Positions 9,175 through 18,108 of a DNA stretch of 64,000 nucleotides are shown piece after piece. The first letter of the stretch is position 1, and each line of letters starts with the position of its first letter. Made by a program: the position numbers and the translations under genes. The notes beneath the pieces were generated by a model that had not been told where the DNA came from, ran no database searches, and was given only the letters and a program-made list of their open reading frames with translations. Location of the stretch: positions 1-64,000 of the forward strand of contig NZ_OY782493.1 in NCBI RefSeq assembly GCF_963677715.1, given 5' to 3'. The stretch comes from an uncultured Bacteroides sp. (GTDB lineage: Bacteria; Bacteroidota; Bacteroidia; Bacteroidales; Bacteroidaceae).

Positions 9175-9756
9175 TTATAATTTCCAATACAGTAATGTTA
9201 GTATAGTTGGTAGGTAATCTTTTAGTTCTATTCGCAAAATTTTTAATGCTTGCTGAATGCGGTAGTCTATCGTTTTGGGAGATACTTCTAATTTTTCAGC
9301 GATTTCTTTATAGCTCATATTGTTAAATCTGTGCATAACGAAAGATTCTTGATATGCAGGCGGAAGAGAGGCTACAGCATCTTTAATTCTTCTAGTTAAT
9401 TCTTCTATTTGATAAAAATTGGTGTCTTGTAGTATTTCTTGTGTTTCTTTGTAGAACAGCGTATCTATGCGCTTTTTTGTTTCGTTGTGGGCAATTGCAT
9501 TTATTGATCGATGGTAAACAGATTTGAATAAGTATTGATTAAGTGAAGTCTCAATGATTTGTGATTGCCGATTTTCCCATAGCCATAGCATAATGTCTTG
9601 AACGATCTCTTCCGCATCCTCCAGTTCGACAAACCGATGGCAGTAGGCGCACAACATGGGGTAGTACCTTTTGAATAATGTATCAAAGGCAGTTTTGCTT
9701 CCCTGTTGCATAGCCGATAATAGAAAAAGGTCTTCTGTCGAGCGGTCTGTTTTCAT
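9175..9756 (-). CDS. ECF RNA polymerase sigma factor (Bacteroides expansion family)
   Basis: 193-residue sigma factor. Region 2 is seen in FDTLFKRYYPMLCAYCHRF and AEEIVQDIMLWLWENR, and region 4 in LPPAYQESFVMHRFNNMSYKEIAEKLEVSPKTIDYRIQQALKIL. The start is taken as the ATG at 9756; the in-frame TTG at 9780 overlaps the -7 box. No FecR anti-sigma gene is adjacent. It is very similar to the broken sigma gene at 12637-13303, and the only FecR/SusC system in the window lies beyond that broken copy, so this intact copy could have taken over its job. That pairing is inference. Confidence 0.88.
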   Translation of the reverse strand: MKTDRSTEDLFLLSAMQQGSKTAFDTLFKRYYPMLCAYCHRFVELEDAEEIVQDIMLWLWENRQSQIIETSLNQYLFKSVYHRSINAIAHNETKKRIDTLFYKETQEILQDTNFYQIEELTRRIKDAVASLPPAYQESFVMHRFNNMSYKEIAEKLEVSPKTIDYRIQQALKILRIELKDYLPTILTLLYWKL

Positions 9757-9777
9757 AGTAAGAGTTAATACGGTCAA

Positions 9778-9785
9778 CAAAATTA
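9778..9785 (-). promoter_or_regulatory. -7 box of the intact sigma gene
   Basis: TAATTTTG on the minus strand, 21 bases before the ATG at 9756. The rest of the gap up to the GH9 stop at 10038 is AT-rich and holds no gene. Confidence 0.45.
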
Positions 9786-9990
9786 GCTTTTTTATGTGAA
9801 AACAAAAAATAAAATATATATTTAGATAGCTAAAACAAGGAAACAGAATAATAAACTTTGGATTAGGGGGATTACGAGTTTTTGTTTGAAAACAGTTGAT
9901 GTTAGAAAGAGATAGTAAGAAGCTATTTGAAGACTGAACTAAGTCACCATATATTACCTATTTGTTAGTCATGAGATATCTTTTTTATTG

Positions 9991-10026
9991 TCTTGACTGC
10001 TAAAGCCAACCTATTTCAAGTCAAGA
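9991..10026. repeat. Small inverted repeat downstream of GH9
   Basis: Arms tcttgact and agtcaaga form a perfect eight-base stem with a 20-base loop, just past the GH9 stop on the minus strand. There is no T-run on the minus-strand side, so it is not a canonical terminator. Confidence 0.3.
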
Positions 10027-10037
10027 GAATTCTTCAT

Positions 10038-12443
10038 TTATTTAAATAGCTCTGCTATTAGCCACATGACCCTTGCAGTGGTATGCGTCCATATTTCTTT
10101 GTATGTACAGTTATTTTGCATGGGGAAATAAGGTTCATCGTCATTCTCGAAAGTTTCGATACCTACCGGAACTGCACCGACTACATTACCAGCATAGGCA
10201 CCATATAGTGGTGGATAATCATACCCGTCTCCATAAATGGTACTCATGGCAAAAGGATTGTAGCCCACAATATATTCCAACTGCCGGGTGGCTATATACT
10301 TTAATTCTTTATCTTTCAGTAGGCGGGAAAGGATAAAGGCGGCTTTGGCTTTCCCCATTATGACGGCGAAGAAACCTCTGAACTGATAGGCAACGGGAAA
10401 TCTCCGCAAATAAAAGTTCTTTGACAAAGGTATTCCATTACGGACTTGTGCATTGTATTCTTCCATAGTTGGGAATCCAACTTGATCTCCTTCGTGATAT
10501 AGATTTTTATAATCCGTATTGTTCAATTCATATATTGCGCTTGGTAAAATCTCGTATGGAGCAATCAGATGGGATATGTCGTGCAAATAATCGGCATAAG
10601 CTTTACAGGAGGCTTTCCACAACGGAGCATCAGCATGATTGGGAGCGTCAGTAAGTAACATGGAGAGTCCTTCAACCATTAAATGTTCTTGACTTTGGTG
10701 ATAATAGGCTAAGATGCGTTTTTTTTGAGAAGATTCATAGAAGAAACCTCGTAAAGGGATTTTCCAGTCAGTGCGTTTTTCTAATTGTTGGCAGGCCATG
10801 ACGGTATGGGCAAGGCGAACTGCCCAATCCAAGTAAAACTGTTTTTGGGTAAGGCGGTACAAGCGCATAGCTGTAACGGTCGCCAATGCATATAAGTCTA
10901 CTTCGTTATTATCACTCCTTTGCGTGTCTAGTAGGTCGATGGCAAATTGGAAATCCTCTATTGCACAGTTACGGCACCAGCGGGCAAATATTGGATCTGT
11001 TTTTTCAAAATGAGGAACAGCTAAGGCACAATATGAGGCGGCTTTCAGGTTGTCAGAGGGAGTATTGAGGGCCTCTGCCTGCATATCGTCTTTATCTCCT
11101 CGAATGTTTTTGGTCCAGATGCCAATGATTAATCCTCCAATGCGATAACCATCACCGAAACGAGTTCGCATTACCCAATTTAATCCCCAGCGTGCTTCCT
11201 CTAACAGTCGTTCATAGAATATGCTATCTTTCCCTTGCACAGCACTGGCCATTTCCAGCAAGGCAATGCCCGATTCAGCTGTATTTCCAGTTCCTTGTGT
11301 CAAATCAGCTGCGTCATGCCACCCCCCGGAAATGCTCAAACTACGTCCGTCTGGATGATAAACAAATACGTCTTGATGACATTCTTGATGGATACATGGT
11401 TGATCATATCCGCAACGCTCGGAGTAGAAGAAATTTAATGTATGCCAGGCTGTAGCTAAGTAAGCATTGTCACCGATGGCAAAAGAATTTGAGGCGAGAT
11501 CGTCAATGGCTATTGTATATTGTCCCGATTTGTTAAAGTCGCTAAAGTCCAAAAGCAAAAATCCTTTGTCTGATTTTTCACCAATGCCTTTATATACCAC
11601 TTGTCCGGTATTGGCATCGTGTAAACAAAAAGAGGACTGTTTTGCGTATTGTACAAGTGCTTGTTTACGGGCTCCCGATTTATATCCACTATGGCTGTAT
11701 GCGATTGCATTCTGGCGAAGATCAAAACCACGACTGTTTTCAGCTTTTACTTTTTCAATGCGCATATCATCTACATACAGACTCATTTGTTCGCTAGCTC
11801 CGGAGGGAGCACCCGCCAACATGATATTTACTGAAAAACCGGTGACGCAGTCACGATATAAGTCGGGTATTTCCCAAATAATATGTTGCCATTTATTGGG
11901 ATACACTGTTTCGAAGTGTTGCCCTTCAAAACGTCCTGGAGTAGGCATTACCTTTTTTCCTTCATTATATAATGTCAATCCGGCAAATGTTAGATAGACT
12001 CCAGGTGCATCGACATATACCCATACGGAAAAGCGATTGTATTCCCGCAGGTCTTCTCGGTTGAGTGGGCGAATAATTTCCGGGGTGGCATAATTGCGGT
12101 TGGTTGGATTCTTTTTCCCTAATGAAGCTGGCGTATCCAGACGGACACTTCCTTTTCCTGAAATGGTTACATTCCGATCTAGATGTATTGTCCCTGGACC
12201 GGTATGGATTAAAGAAGTAAAATCTTCAGCCAGAGGTAGTTCCCTACTTTTCAAAACTTCTTTTTTATACCAACGTGTTAGTCCGGCATCTTTAAGATTT
12301 GGCTTCATTATATGGTGCACATAGTTACTTTCTTTTAGTTGTTTTGCCAATTCAGCATCGGGTTTTAATTGAGTTTGGCTTTGAGCCTGGATTAGGATTT
12401 GGACTAAAAGACTTAATAGAATAAATAGAATAAATCGTTTCAT
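10038..12443 (-). CDS. Glycoside hydrolase family 9 protein
   Basis: Secreted endo- or exo-acting beta-glycanase of 801 residues. After the signal peptide (MKRFILFILLSLLVQILIQAQ) comes a CBM-like jelly roll (about 70-235), an Ig-like cellulase N-terminal domain (about 240-325) and an (alpha/alpha)6 barrel. The GH9 motif GGWHDAAD is at 373-380, giving the two base-type Asp residues D377 and D380. Near the C-terminus a KEIWTHTTARVMWLIAEL segment supplies the acid-type Glu (E783). NPFAMSTIYGDG is also typical. It is encoded opposite to the SusC/SusD operon between two sigma genes and is probably part of the same polysaccharide locus. GH9 in Bacteroidetes acts on cellulose-like, xyloglucan or mannan chains; the substrate here cannot be read from the sequence. 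Confidence 0.88.
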   Translation of the reverse strand: MKRFILFILLSLLVQILIQAQSQTQLKPDAELAKQLKESNYVHHIMKPNLKDAGLTRWYKKEVLKSRELPLAEDFTSLIHTGPGTIHLDRNVTISGKGSVRLDTPASLGKKNPTNRNYATPEIIRPLNREDLREYNRFSVWVYVDAPGVYLTFAGLTLYNEGKKVMPTPGRFEGQHFETVYPNKWQHIIWEIPDLYRDCVTGFSVNIMLAGAPSGASEQMSLYVDDMRIEKVKAENSRGFDLRQNAIAYSHSGYKSGARKQALVQYAKQSSFCLHDANTGQVVYKGIGEKSDKGFLLLDFSDFNKSGQYTIAIDDLASNSFAIGDNAYLATAWHTLNFFYSERCGYDQPCIHQECHQDVFVYHPDGRSLSISGGWHDAADLTQGTGNTAESGIALLEMASAVQGKDSIFYERLLEEARWGLNWVMRTRFGDGYRIGGLIIGIWTKNIRGDKDDMQAEALNTPSDNLKAASYCALAVPHFEKTDPIFARWCRNCAIEDFQFAIDLLDTQRSDNNEVDLYALATVTAMRLYRLTQKQFYLDWAVRLAHTVMACQQLEKRTDWKIPLRGFFYESSQKKRILAYYHQSQEHLMVEGLSMLLTDAPNHADAPLWKASCKAYADYLHDISHLIAPYEILPSAIYELNNTDYKNLYHEGDQVGFPTMEEYNAQVRNGIPLSKNFYLRRFPVAYQFRGFFAVIMGKAKAAFILSRLLKDKELKYIATRQLEYIVGYNPFAMSTIYGDGYDYPPLYGAYAGNVVGAVPVGIETFENDDEPYFPMQNNCTYKEIWTHTTARVMWLIAELFK

Positions 12444-12636
12444 AACAATGTGTATTTAGAATTAGACGAATATGCATGAAATGTAGCTTTAAACTCAGAT
12501 CGCAAAGCAAATATCCACTGATTATTTATATTAGACAATTGAAAACGAGGTTTTCCTAATTTTTTTAAGATATATTATCAAAAAGATGTTATAAAGGCTT
12601 CTAAATAGGGGATTCCACTATTACAATATTGACGAG

Positions 12637-13303
12637 CTAATTATAAAGAATGTGAATTGTTATCAACGAAAGGAGAAATGGAAGATATTCTTTTAGTTTT
12701 ATTCGTAGAATTTTAAGAGCTTGTTGGATGCGATAATCTATAGTTTTAGGAGATACATTAAGTACTTCTGCGATTCCTTTGTAGCTTATATTGTGGAAAC
12801 GCTGCATAATGAATGTTTCTTTGTAAGAAATAGGAAGCTCGTCTATAGTTTCTTGGATGCGTTTGCTTAATTCTGCTATATGATATGCATCCGCATCTTG
12901 TAAAACAGAAAACATTCTTTCGTAATACATCGTATCTGCCCGCTGTTCTACTTCGTTTCTTATAATGCTACTCATGGAACGATGATAGACAAATTTGAAT
13001 AAATATTGCTTCAGTGAGTACTCTATGATGGGCTTTTCTCTATTTTTTCAAAGCCACAGCATGACATCCTGAACAATTTCTTCTGCCTCTTCTAGTCTCA
13101 CAGAATGGCAACAGTAGGTGCAAAGTATAGTATAATACTTTTGAAACGGTGTTGCAAACAGGTACAATCCTGTATCCATCCGAGTGCAAAGTATAGTATA
13201 ATACTTTTGAAACAGCGCATTAAAGGCATTTCTATCTCCTTTTTGCATTGCATATAATAGAGGTATATCTTTTGATGAATTGTTTTTCGTGTTTTAGCTT
13301 CAT
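12637..13303 (-). pseudogene. Disrupted ECF sigma factor
   Basis: Reading the minus strand against the intact sigma factor at 9175-9756 shows a whole ECF sigma gene with three lesions. (1) The N-terminal MKLKHE from the ATG at 13303 and the conserved SSKDIPLLYAMQKGDRNAF are in different frames; a one-base indel in the A-run near 13283-13288 would join them. (2) A 66-base in-frame insertion with 30-base direct repeats duplicates the FQKYYTILC segment of region 2. (3) After VQDVMLWL a TGA at 13050-13048 stands where the paralogue has the Trp codon of LWEN; the frame then continues as KNREKPIIEY through region 4 (LPISYKETFIMQRF, SPKTIDYRIQQALKILR). It is divergent from fecR, so it was probably the cognate sigma of this PUL. 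Confidence 0.88.
13118..13213. repeat. 30-base direct repeat pair inside the sigma pseudogene
   Basis: Copies at 13118-13147 and 13184-13213 are identical over 30 bases and are separated by a 36-base unique stretch. The offset of 66 bases keeps frame and adds 22 codons to region 2. Confidence 0.9.
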
Positions 13304-13313
13304 GTTAATTAAG

Positions 13314-13321
13314 CAAAAATA
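13314..13321 (-). promoter_or_regulatory. -7 box of the sigma pseudogene
   Basis: TATTTTTG on the minus strand, just before the presumed ancestral ATG at 13303. Confidence 0.4.
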
Positions 13322-13442
13322 GTTTTTTTGTCTAATTCATTATTTCAATTAAAATAAATCTTTTATGGTTTAGGAACTTTCTTCTTTCGTTTGTCTTAAT
13401 AATAAAAGTTAGCGATAAAATTTAGGGTAAAAAGAGTGCGTT

Positions 13443-14465
13443 ATGGTAGAAAGAGAAGGAATGGAGAATTTACTACTTCGATATTATGAAGGAGGAGTCA
13501 CGGAAGAAGAGGCTATTATTGTAAAAGAATGGTTGAAATCTTCTGAGGAAAATCGCAGGATAGCGAAACAAATTCAACTTATTGAATTAGCTGTGGACAT
13601 AGTGCAAACGCGACCTAAATTGGATGTAAAAAAAGCTTTGGTGAAAGTCCATAAAAAGATGGAGCTAAAGGGCAAAGTAGGTAGGTATATGCTATCATTT
13701 AGAGGTCTGCAAAGGGTGGCTGCCATTTTATTCATTCCACTGTTACTATCTTGGTGTTTACTCTATTTCAATAGGGAGCCTCAAATTGCACAGATGGTGG
13801 AGATAAGAACGAATCCAGGCATGACTGCTTCTATCGTGTTGCCGGACAGTACGGTGGTTATACTAAATTCGTCTTCTTCGTTGCAATATCCTTCTCTGTT
13901 TTCTAATCAAAAACGGGAGGTCAAGTTGGTGGGAGAAGCTTTTTTTTCTGTAAAGAAAGATAAAAGAAGAATGTTTGTTGTGAATGCATTGAACAATTCA
14001 AGGATTGTGGTTTACGGAACGGAATTTGATGTTGAGGCATATCAAGAGGATAAGATGGTGCAGACTACTTTAGTTTCGGGAAAAGTTAGCTTTTCCTATG
14101 TAAATAAGAATGGTAGGAAAGGCGTTCTTAAAATGGAACCTGGGCAGAAAGTTGTATATGATATAGGCCAAAAGAATATTATGATGAAGAAAGTGAATGT
14201 GGATGTAGAGACTTCTTGGAAAGATGGGCTTTTGATGTTTAAGAACACTCCATTTGGCGAAGTGTTGAGGAGTTTGAGTAAACGATATAATGTGGAATTT
14301 GTAGTAAAGAAAGAGTCTTTGAAGCAAGAACCGTTTACAGGTACATTTACTCGTCAGCGATTGGAACGTATATTGGAACATTTTCGTATCTCTTCGAATA
14401 TTCATTTTCAATTTGTTGAAAATGATGATATAAATGAAGAGAGGCAAAGAATAGAAGTTTATTAA
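13443..14465 (+). CDS. FecR-family anti-sigma factor
   Basis: Inner-membrane anti-sigma factor of 340 residues that would relay SusC/TonB-transducer occupancy to an ECF sigma factor. The cytosolic N-terminal part (MENLLLRYYEGGVTEEEAIIVKEW) is followed by one membrane segment (about 95-112, AAILFIPLLLSWCLLYF), the periplasmic FecR core (RTNPGMTASIVLPDSTVVILNSSSS, GEAFFSVKKD, VYGTEFDVEAY) and a C-terminal DUF4974/STN-like domain (about 255-325). It lies directly upstream of susC, whose product carries an N-terminal STN domain, as expected for a trans-envelope signalling pair. The divergent neighbouring sigma gene is broken, so its partner is uncertain. ATG 13461 is an alternative start. Confidence 0.9.
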   Translation: MVEREGMENLLLRYYEGGVTEEEAIIVKEWLKSSEENRRIAKQIQLIELAVDIVQTRPKLDVKKALVKVHKKMELKGKVGRYMLSFRGLQRVAAILFIPLLLSWCLLYFNREPQIAQMVEIRTNPGMTASIVLPDSTVVILNSSSSLQYPSLFSNQKREVKLVGEAFFSVKKDKRRMFVVNALNNSRIVVYGTEFDVEAYQEDKMVQTTLVSGKVSFSYVNKNGRKGVLKMEPGQKVVYDIGQKNIMMKKVNVDVETSWKDGLLMFKNTPFGEVLRSLSKRYNVEFVVKKESLKQEPFTGTFTRQRLERILEHFRISSNIHFQFVENDDINEERQRIEVY

Positions 14466-14501
14466 CCTTTAAAAAGAATGCGTATGAGAAACAAAGAAAA
14501 T

Positions 14502-14606
14502 TAAAAAACATGCAGGAAAATTTGGTGTATTTTCCTGCATGAAAACAGTAACCTTTAAATATCTGTTTGGCGACAGATTAAGTAACTTTTTATTTTTTAC
14601 TAGAAA
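14502..14606 (-). ncRNA. Candidate cis-antisense small RNA across the susC leader
   Basis: On the minus strand a -33 TTG (14643-14641) and a perfect -7 box TAATTTTG (14620-14613) are spaced by 20 bases, the Bacteroides optimum. They would start a transcript near 14606. About 65 bases further on, a perfect 13-base stem (14541-14529 with 14521-14509, seven-base loop) is followed on the minus strand by six T and then AATTTT, a textbook intrinsic terminator. On the plus strand the hairpin has no T-run. No coding frame uses this strand. Location between the anti-sigma gene and susC, opposite to susC, matches the known Bacteroides PUL-repressing antisense RNAs of the DonS type. Expression is inferred. 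Confidence 0.65.
14509..14541 (-). terminator. Intrinsic terminator (minus strand) between fecR and susC
   Basis: Perfect 13-base stem with a seven-base loop (14522-14528). The T-run lies on the minus-strand side (14508-14503), so it would end an antisense transcript. On the plus strand it would still form a hairpin in the susC leader and could act on fecR-susC readthrough. Confidence 0.75.
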
Positions 14607-14612
14607 TCAATA

Positions 14613-14643
14613 CAAAATTATGAAAAAAAACTTTTGTGTCCAA
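14613..14643 (-). promoter_or_regulatory. Promoter of the candidate antisense RNA
   Basis: TAATTTTG at 14620-14613 and TTG at 14643-14641 on the minus strand, with a 20-base spacer. The -7 box overlaps the base before and the first base of the susC start codon at 14620. Confidence 0.55.
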
Positions 14644-17600
14644 TCATTTAGGGCGGAAAATGTCCTAATAAAAGGGATAAAAAAAATTCCTCTTGCTATG
14701 AAATGTACATTTTTTATGCTGTTTTGTTTGATAGGCGTAACATTTGCCAATAACAGTTATGCCCAAAAAACGACTTTGAACATTGCATTGACAGATAGAA
14801 CGGTTGATGAAGTTTTAACAGAAATAGAACAAGGTACTGAATTCTTGTTTTTTTATAATAATAAGCAAGTGGATGTGAAGCGTCGAGTGTCAGTTCGCGC
14901 AATAAATAAAAATATCTTTAAGGTTTTAGATGATGTTTTTAAAGGAACAAACACAGCCTATAGGATATTAGATAAGAATATTATTCTTTATGATAAAAAT
15001 AAAGGAGCAGATGAAATACAAAAATCAGTATTCCAACAGGTGGGCATTCTCAAAGGAAGTGTAGTGGATATTGCCGGAGAGCCTATCATTGGAGCTAGTA
15101 TTCTTGTGAAAGGAACAAGTAATGGCATTATTACCGATATAGATGGAAACTTTACATTAAGTAATGTTGCACCTAATGTTACACTCATTGTCAGTTATGT
15201 AGGATATAAAACTCAGAATCTAAATGTAGGCGATAAGACCTCAATCAAGATTGTTCTCATAGAAAATGCGGAGGTTTTGGATGAAGTGGTTGTCGTAGGT
15301 TATGGCGTTCAGAAAAAACAGTCATTGACAGGTGCTATTACTTCTATTAAATCCGAAGATATAGAAACAACTAAGACAGAAAACTTGATCAGCGATATTC
15401 AAGGTAAAATGCCTGGTTTGTTAATACGCCAAAAAACAGGTGAACCGGGTACTTTCGATAATATGATAAGTATTCGTGGATATGGGAATCCTTTGGTTGT
15501 TATTGATGGCATAACGTGTGATGGAACAGATGAATTGGCACAGTTGAATTCAGATGATATTGAGAGCATATCTATATTAAAAGATGCATCTGCCGCTATT
15601 TATGGTATGAATGCCGCTAATGGTGTGATCATTGTTACAACTAAAAAAGGACTCGCAGAAAAGACGAAAATATCTTATTCAGCTTTGTTTGGTATAAAGA
15701 ATGCTACAGGCATGGAAAAAACAGTGGATGCTTATACATATCGCCTTATGGCAAATGAAATGCAGCGTAATATTGGCGCTCCTGCTACATATAGTGATGA
15801 TTTGCTCGAGAAGTACAAAATCGGTGCACCGGGATATACTGATAATGACTGGATTGATATGTTCATGAATAAGTTTGCTTTTCAACAATCACACGATATT
15901 TCTGTAAGAGGTGGAACAGAGAAGGTGAAATATTTTGTTAGCTTTGGATATAATGAAGATAATGGTTTGTTAAAGAGTGGTATTCAATACTATCATAGAT
16001 ATAATTTGAGAACTAATTTGACAGCAGAGATTATGAAAGGGTTAACTTTAAATGTTTCCGTAGCTGGGCGTTGGGACGATACTAGCCAGCCGCGTGAAGA
16101 TTTTGAGTGGACATTTAAAACTCTGATGGTAAATGATCGTGGTATTGGAACTCATACTATTAATAATCCAAATCATCTTTCTTATATTGGCCCCGAGGGA
16201 AAGAACCCGTTTGCTTTGGTTGACCCAAATCTCGATGGTTACCGTCAAAGAAGAGGCCTTACTTATCAAACCAATGCAGAGTTGACTTGGAAAGTTCCTT
16301 TTGTGAAAGGTTTGACATTAGGCGCTTTGGGATCTTTCGATGGGAATAATCGTAATAACTCTGTATTGCAGAGAAGTTATGATTTGTATGATTATTATAC
16401 AGATGGACCTGCTGGATCTTATGGTACTGACAGCTATTCTGACGCAATTTCTTTATATCAAAAAATATATGCTCGTGCGCAAGCTAATTACGTGCGCTCT
16501 TTCGGCAATCATAATGTGAATTTGACTGCCGTAACAGAATTGACTAGTACCCGTGGGGATAATTTGAGTGGAAGCCGTCAATATTCCGACTTGTTTACAC
16601 ATGATATATTGGATCAAGGAAGTGCTACTACAGCGGCTAATTCAGGTAATCGCAACTTTACTCGGTTGGCTGCTTATTTGGCGCGTGCTAACTATGACTA
16701 TGCTGGCAAATATCTCTTGGAAATAGTAGCCAGATATGATGGCTCTTATCGCTATGCATCATCCAAACGTTGGGCTTTCTTTCCCTCATTCAGTGCAGGA
16801 TGGCGTCTTTCTGAGGAAAATTTTATTAAAGATAATCTCCCGTTCATCACTAATTTGAAATTAAGAGGATCTTATGGTAAGAGTGGACTTGACGCTGGTG
16901 ATGCTTTTCAATATGTGTCCGGCTATATGGGAAGTACTTCCAATGGATATGTCTTTGACGGTAGTAATTTGACCATCGGTATGGAGGCTCCGGGTGTTGT
17001 AAATGACAATCTTTCTTGGATTACTTCCAAAATAGTCAATATCGGTCTTGATTTTGATTTATGGAATGGTAAACTGGGCGGTAGTATCGAGCTTTTTCAA
17101 CGTAAAAATGAAGGTTTGCTTGCTACCCGTATTCAGTCATTACCTAATACGTTTGGCGCTAATTTTCCCGATGAAAACATCAATTCGAGTATGAATAGAG
17201 GTATTGAATTATCTTTTAGTCATAGAGACAAAATTGGTAAAAGCTTTAACTATTCGGTAACTGCTAACTTTACTTATGCACGAGAAAAAACATTACATGA
17301 TGAACGTGCTGAGTTTACTAGCTCTTGGGATAGATGGAAAAACGGAAATGAAGACCGTTATACTGGACGTCTGTGGCTCTATAAATCAGATGGACAATAT
17401 TCTTCGTTGGAACAATATGAAACAGCTCCTTTATTGGGTGGTGACCAAGGTAACTCGAAGATGCTTCCGGGTAGTTTTATTCTCGAAGATCTGAATGGTG
17501 ATGGTATCATTGATGACAATGATCGTACTCCTAACCATTGGACAACTGGTAGTAATCCTCCCATTCAATATGGTTTGGTATTGGCTGCCTCATATAAAGA

Positions 17601-18096
17601 TTTTGATATAAATCTCCTTTTCCAGGGAGCTTCAGGTTATAAGATTGGTTATGCAAATGATGATATCTGGGGATATGGACGTTATCCTACATTGCATGAA
17701 AAATATCTGGATCGTTGGCATACGGCTAGTGTCACTGATGATCCGTATAATCCGGCAACAAAATGGATTGCTGGATATTATCCGGCATTGCGTTCTAATT
17801 TTGACAATACGACTGATAATGGTAATGCTTGGGCTTATGGCATAGATTTTTGGAACCCTACTGCGACTTATATCCGTTTGAAGAGTATGGAAATAGGTTA
17901 TAACTTGCCAAAGTTGCTTACTAAACGACTCGGTATAGGTAGTGCCAGATTTTTTGTTAATGGATTTAATCTGTTGACATTTTGTAATGAAGCATTGAAA
18001 AATGCGGATCCTGAACGTGAAGAAAGAGATTGGGGTGCAAACTTAGCATATCCGTTGATGAGATCATATAACTTTGGGTTGAATATAAACTTTTAA
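14620..18096 (+). CDS. SusC-like TonB-dependent outer-membrane glycan transporter with STN domain
   Basis: Imports oligosaccharides across the outer membrane with the SusD partner, powered by TonB. The protein of 1158 residues has a long signal region ending NNSYAQ, an STN domain (about 50-125) that talks to FecR, a carboxypeptidase-regulatory-like domain (about 140-220: GSVVDIAGEPIIGASILVKG), the TonB-box region DEVVVVGYGVQ, a plug (SILKDASAAIYGMNAANGVIIVTTKK) and a 22-strand barrel ending SYNFGLNINF. ATG 14620 is preferred; the upstream in-frame ATG at 14539 sits inside the antisense terminator hairpin. susD starts 12 bases later. Confidence 0.93.
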   Translation: MKKNFCVQSFRAENVLIKGIKKIPLAMKCTFFMLFCLIGVTFANNSYAQKTTLNIALTDRTVDEVLTEIEQGTEFLFFYNNKQVDVKRRVSVRAINKNIFKVLDDVFKGTNTAYRILDKNIILYDKNKGADEIQKSVFQQVGILKGSVVDIAGEPIIGASILVKGTSNGIITDIDGNFTLSNVAPNVTLIVSYVGYKTQNLNVGDKTSIKIVLIENAEVLDEVVVVGYGVQKKQSLTGAITSIKSEDIETTKTENLISDIQGKMPGLLIRQKTGEPGTFDNMISIRGYGNPLVVIDGITCDGTDELAQLNSDDIESISILKDASAAIYGMNAANGVIIVTTKKGLAEKTKISYSALFGIKNATGMEKTVDAYTYRLMANEMQRNIGAPATYSDDLLEKYKIGAPGYTDNDWIDMFMNKFAFQQSHDISVRGGTEKVKYFVSFGYNEDNGLLKSGIQYYHRYNLRTNLTAEIMKGLTLNVSVAGRWDDTSQPREDFEWTFKTLMVNDRGIGTHTINNPNHLSYIGPEGKNPFALVDPNLDGYRQRRGLTYQTNAELTWKVPFVKGLTLGALGSFDGNNRNNSVLQRSYDLYDYYTDGPAGSYGTDSYSDAISLYQKIYARAQANYVRSFGNHNVNLTAVTELTSTRGDNLSGSRQYSDLFTHDILDQGSATTAANSGNRNFTRLAAYLARANYDYAGKYLLEIVARYDGSYRYASSKRWAFFPSFSAGWRLSEENFIKDNLPFITNLKLRGSYGKSGLDAGDAFQYVSGYMGSTSNGYVFDGSNLTIGMEAPGVVNDNLSWITSKIVNIGLDFDLWNGKLGGSIELFQRKNEGLLATRIQSLPNTFGANFPDENINSSMNRGIELSFSHRDKIGKSFNYSVTANFTYAREKTLHDERAEFTSSWDRWKNGNEDRYTGRLWLYKSDGQYSSLEQYETAPLLGGDQGNSKMLPGSFILEDLNGDGIIDDNDRTPNHWTTGSNPPIQYGLVLAASYKDFDINLLFQGASGYKIGYANDDIWGYGRYPTLHEKYLDRWHTASVTDDPYNPATKWIAGYYPALRSNFDNTTDNGNAWAYGIDFWNPTATYIRLKSMEIGYNLPKLLTKRLGIGSARFFVNGFNLLTFCNEALKNADPEREERDWGANLAYPLMRSYNFGLNINF

Positions 18097-18108
18097 TGTA
18101 GGAATATT

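Noticed and set aside
9991-10026. Terminator of the GH9 gene
   Set aside because: The hairpin is followed on the minus strand by an A-rich, not T-rich, stretch.
11467-11997. Plus-strand open frame of 176 codons
   Set aside because: Antisense to the GH9 gene; no promoter, signal or recognisable motif, and the GH9 reading is conserved throughout.
14539-14619. Longer susC start at ATG 14539
   Set aside because: It would add 27 residues ahead of a normal SusC signal region and its ATG lies inside the antisense terminator hairpin.
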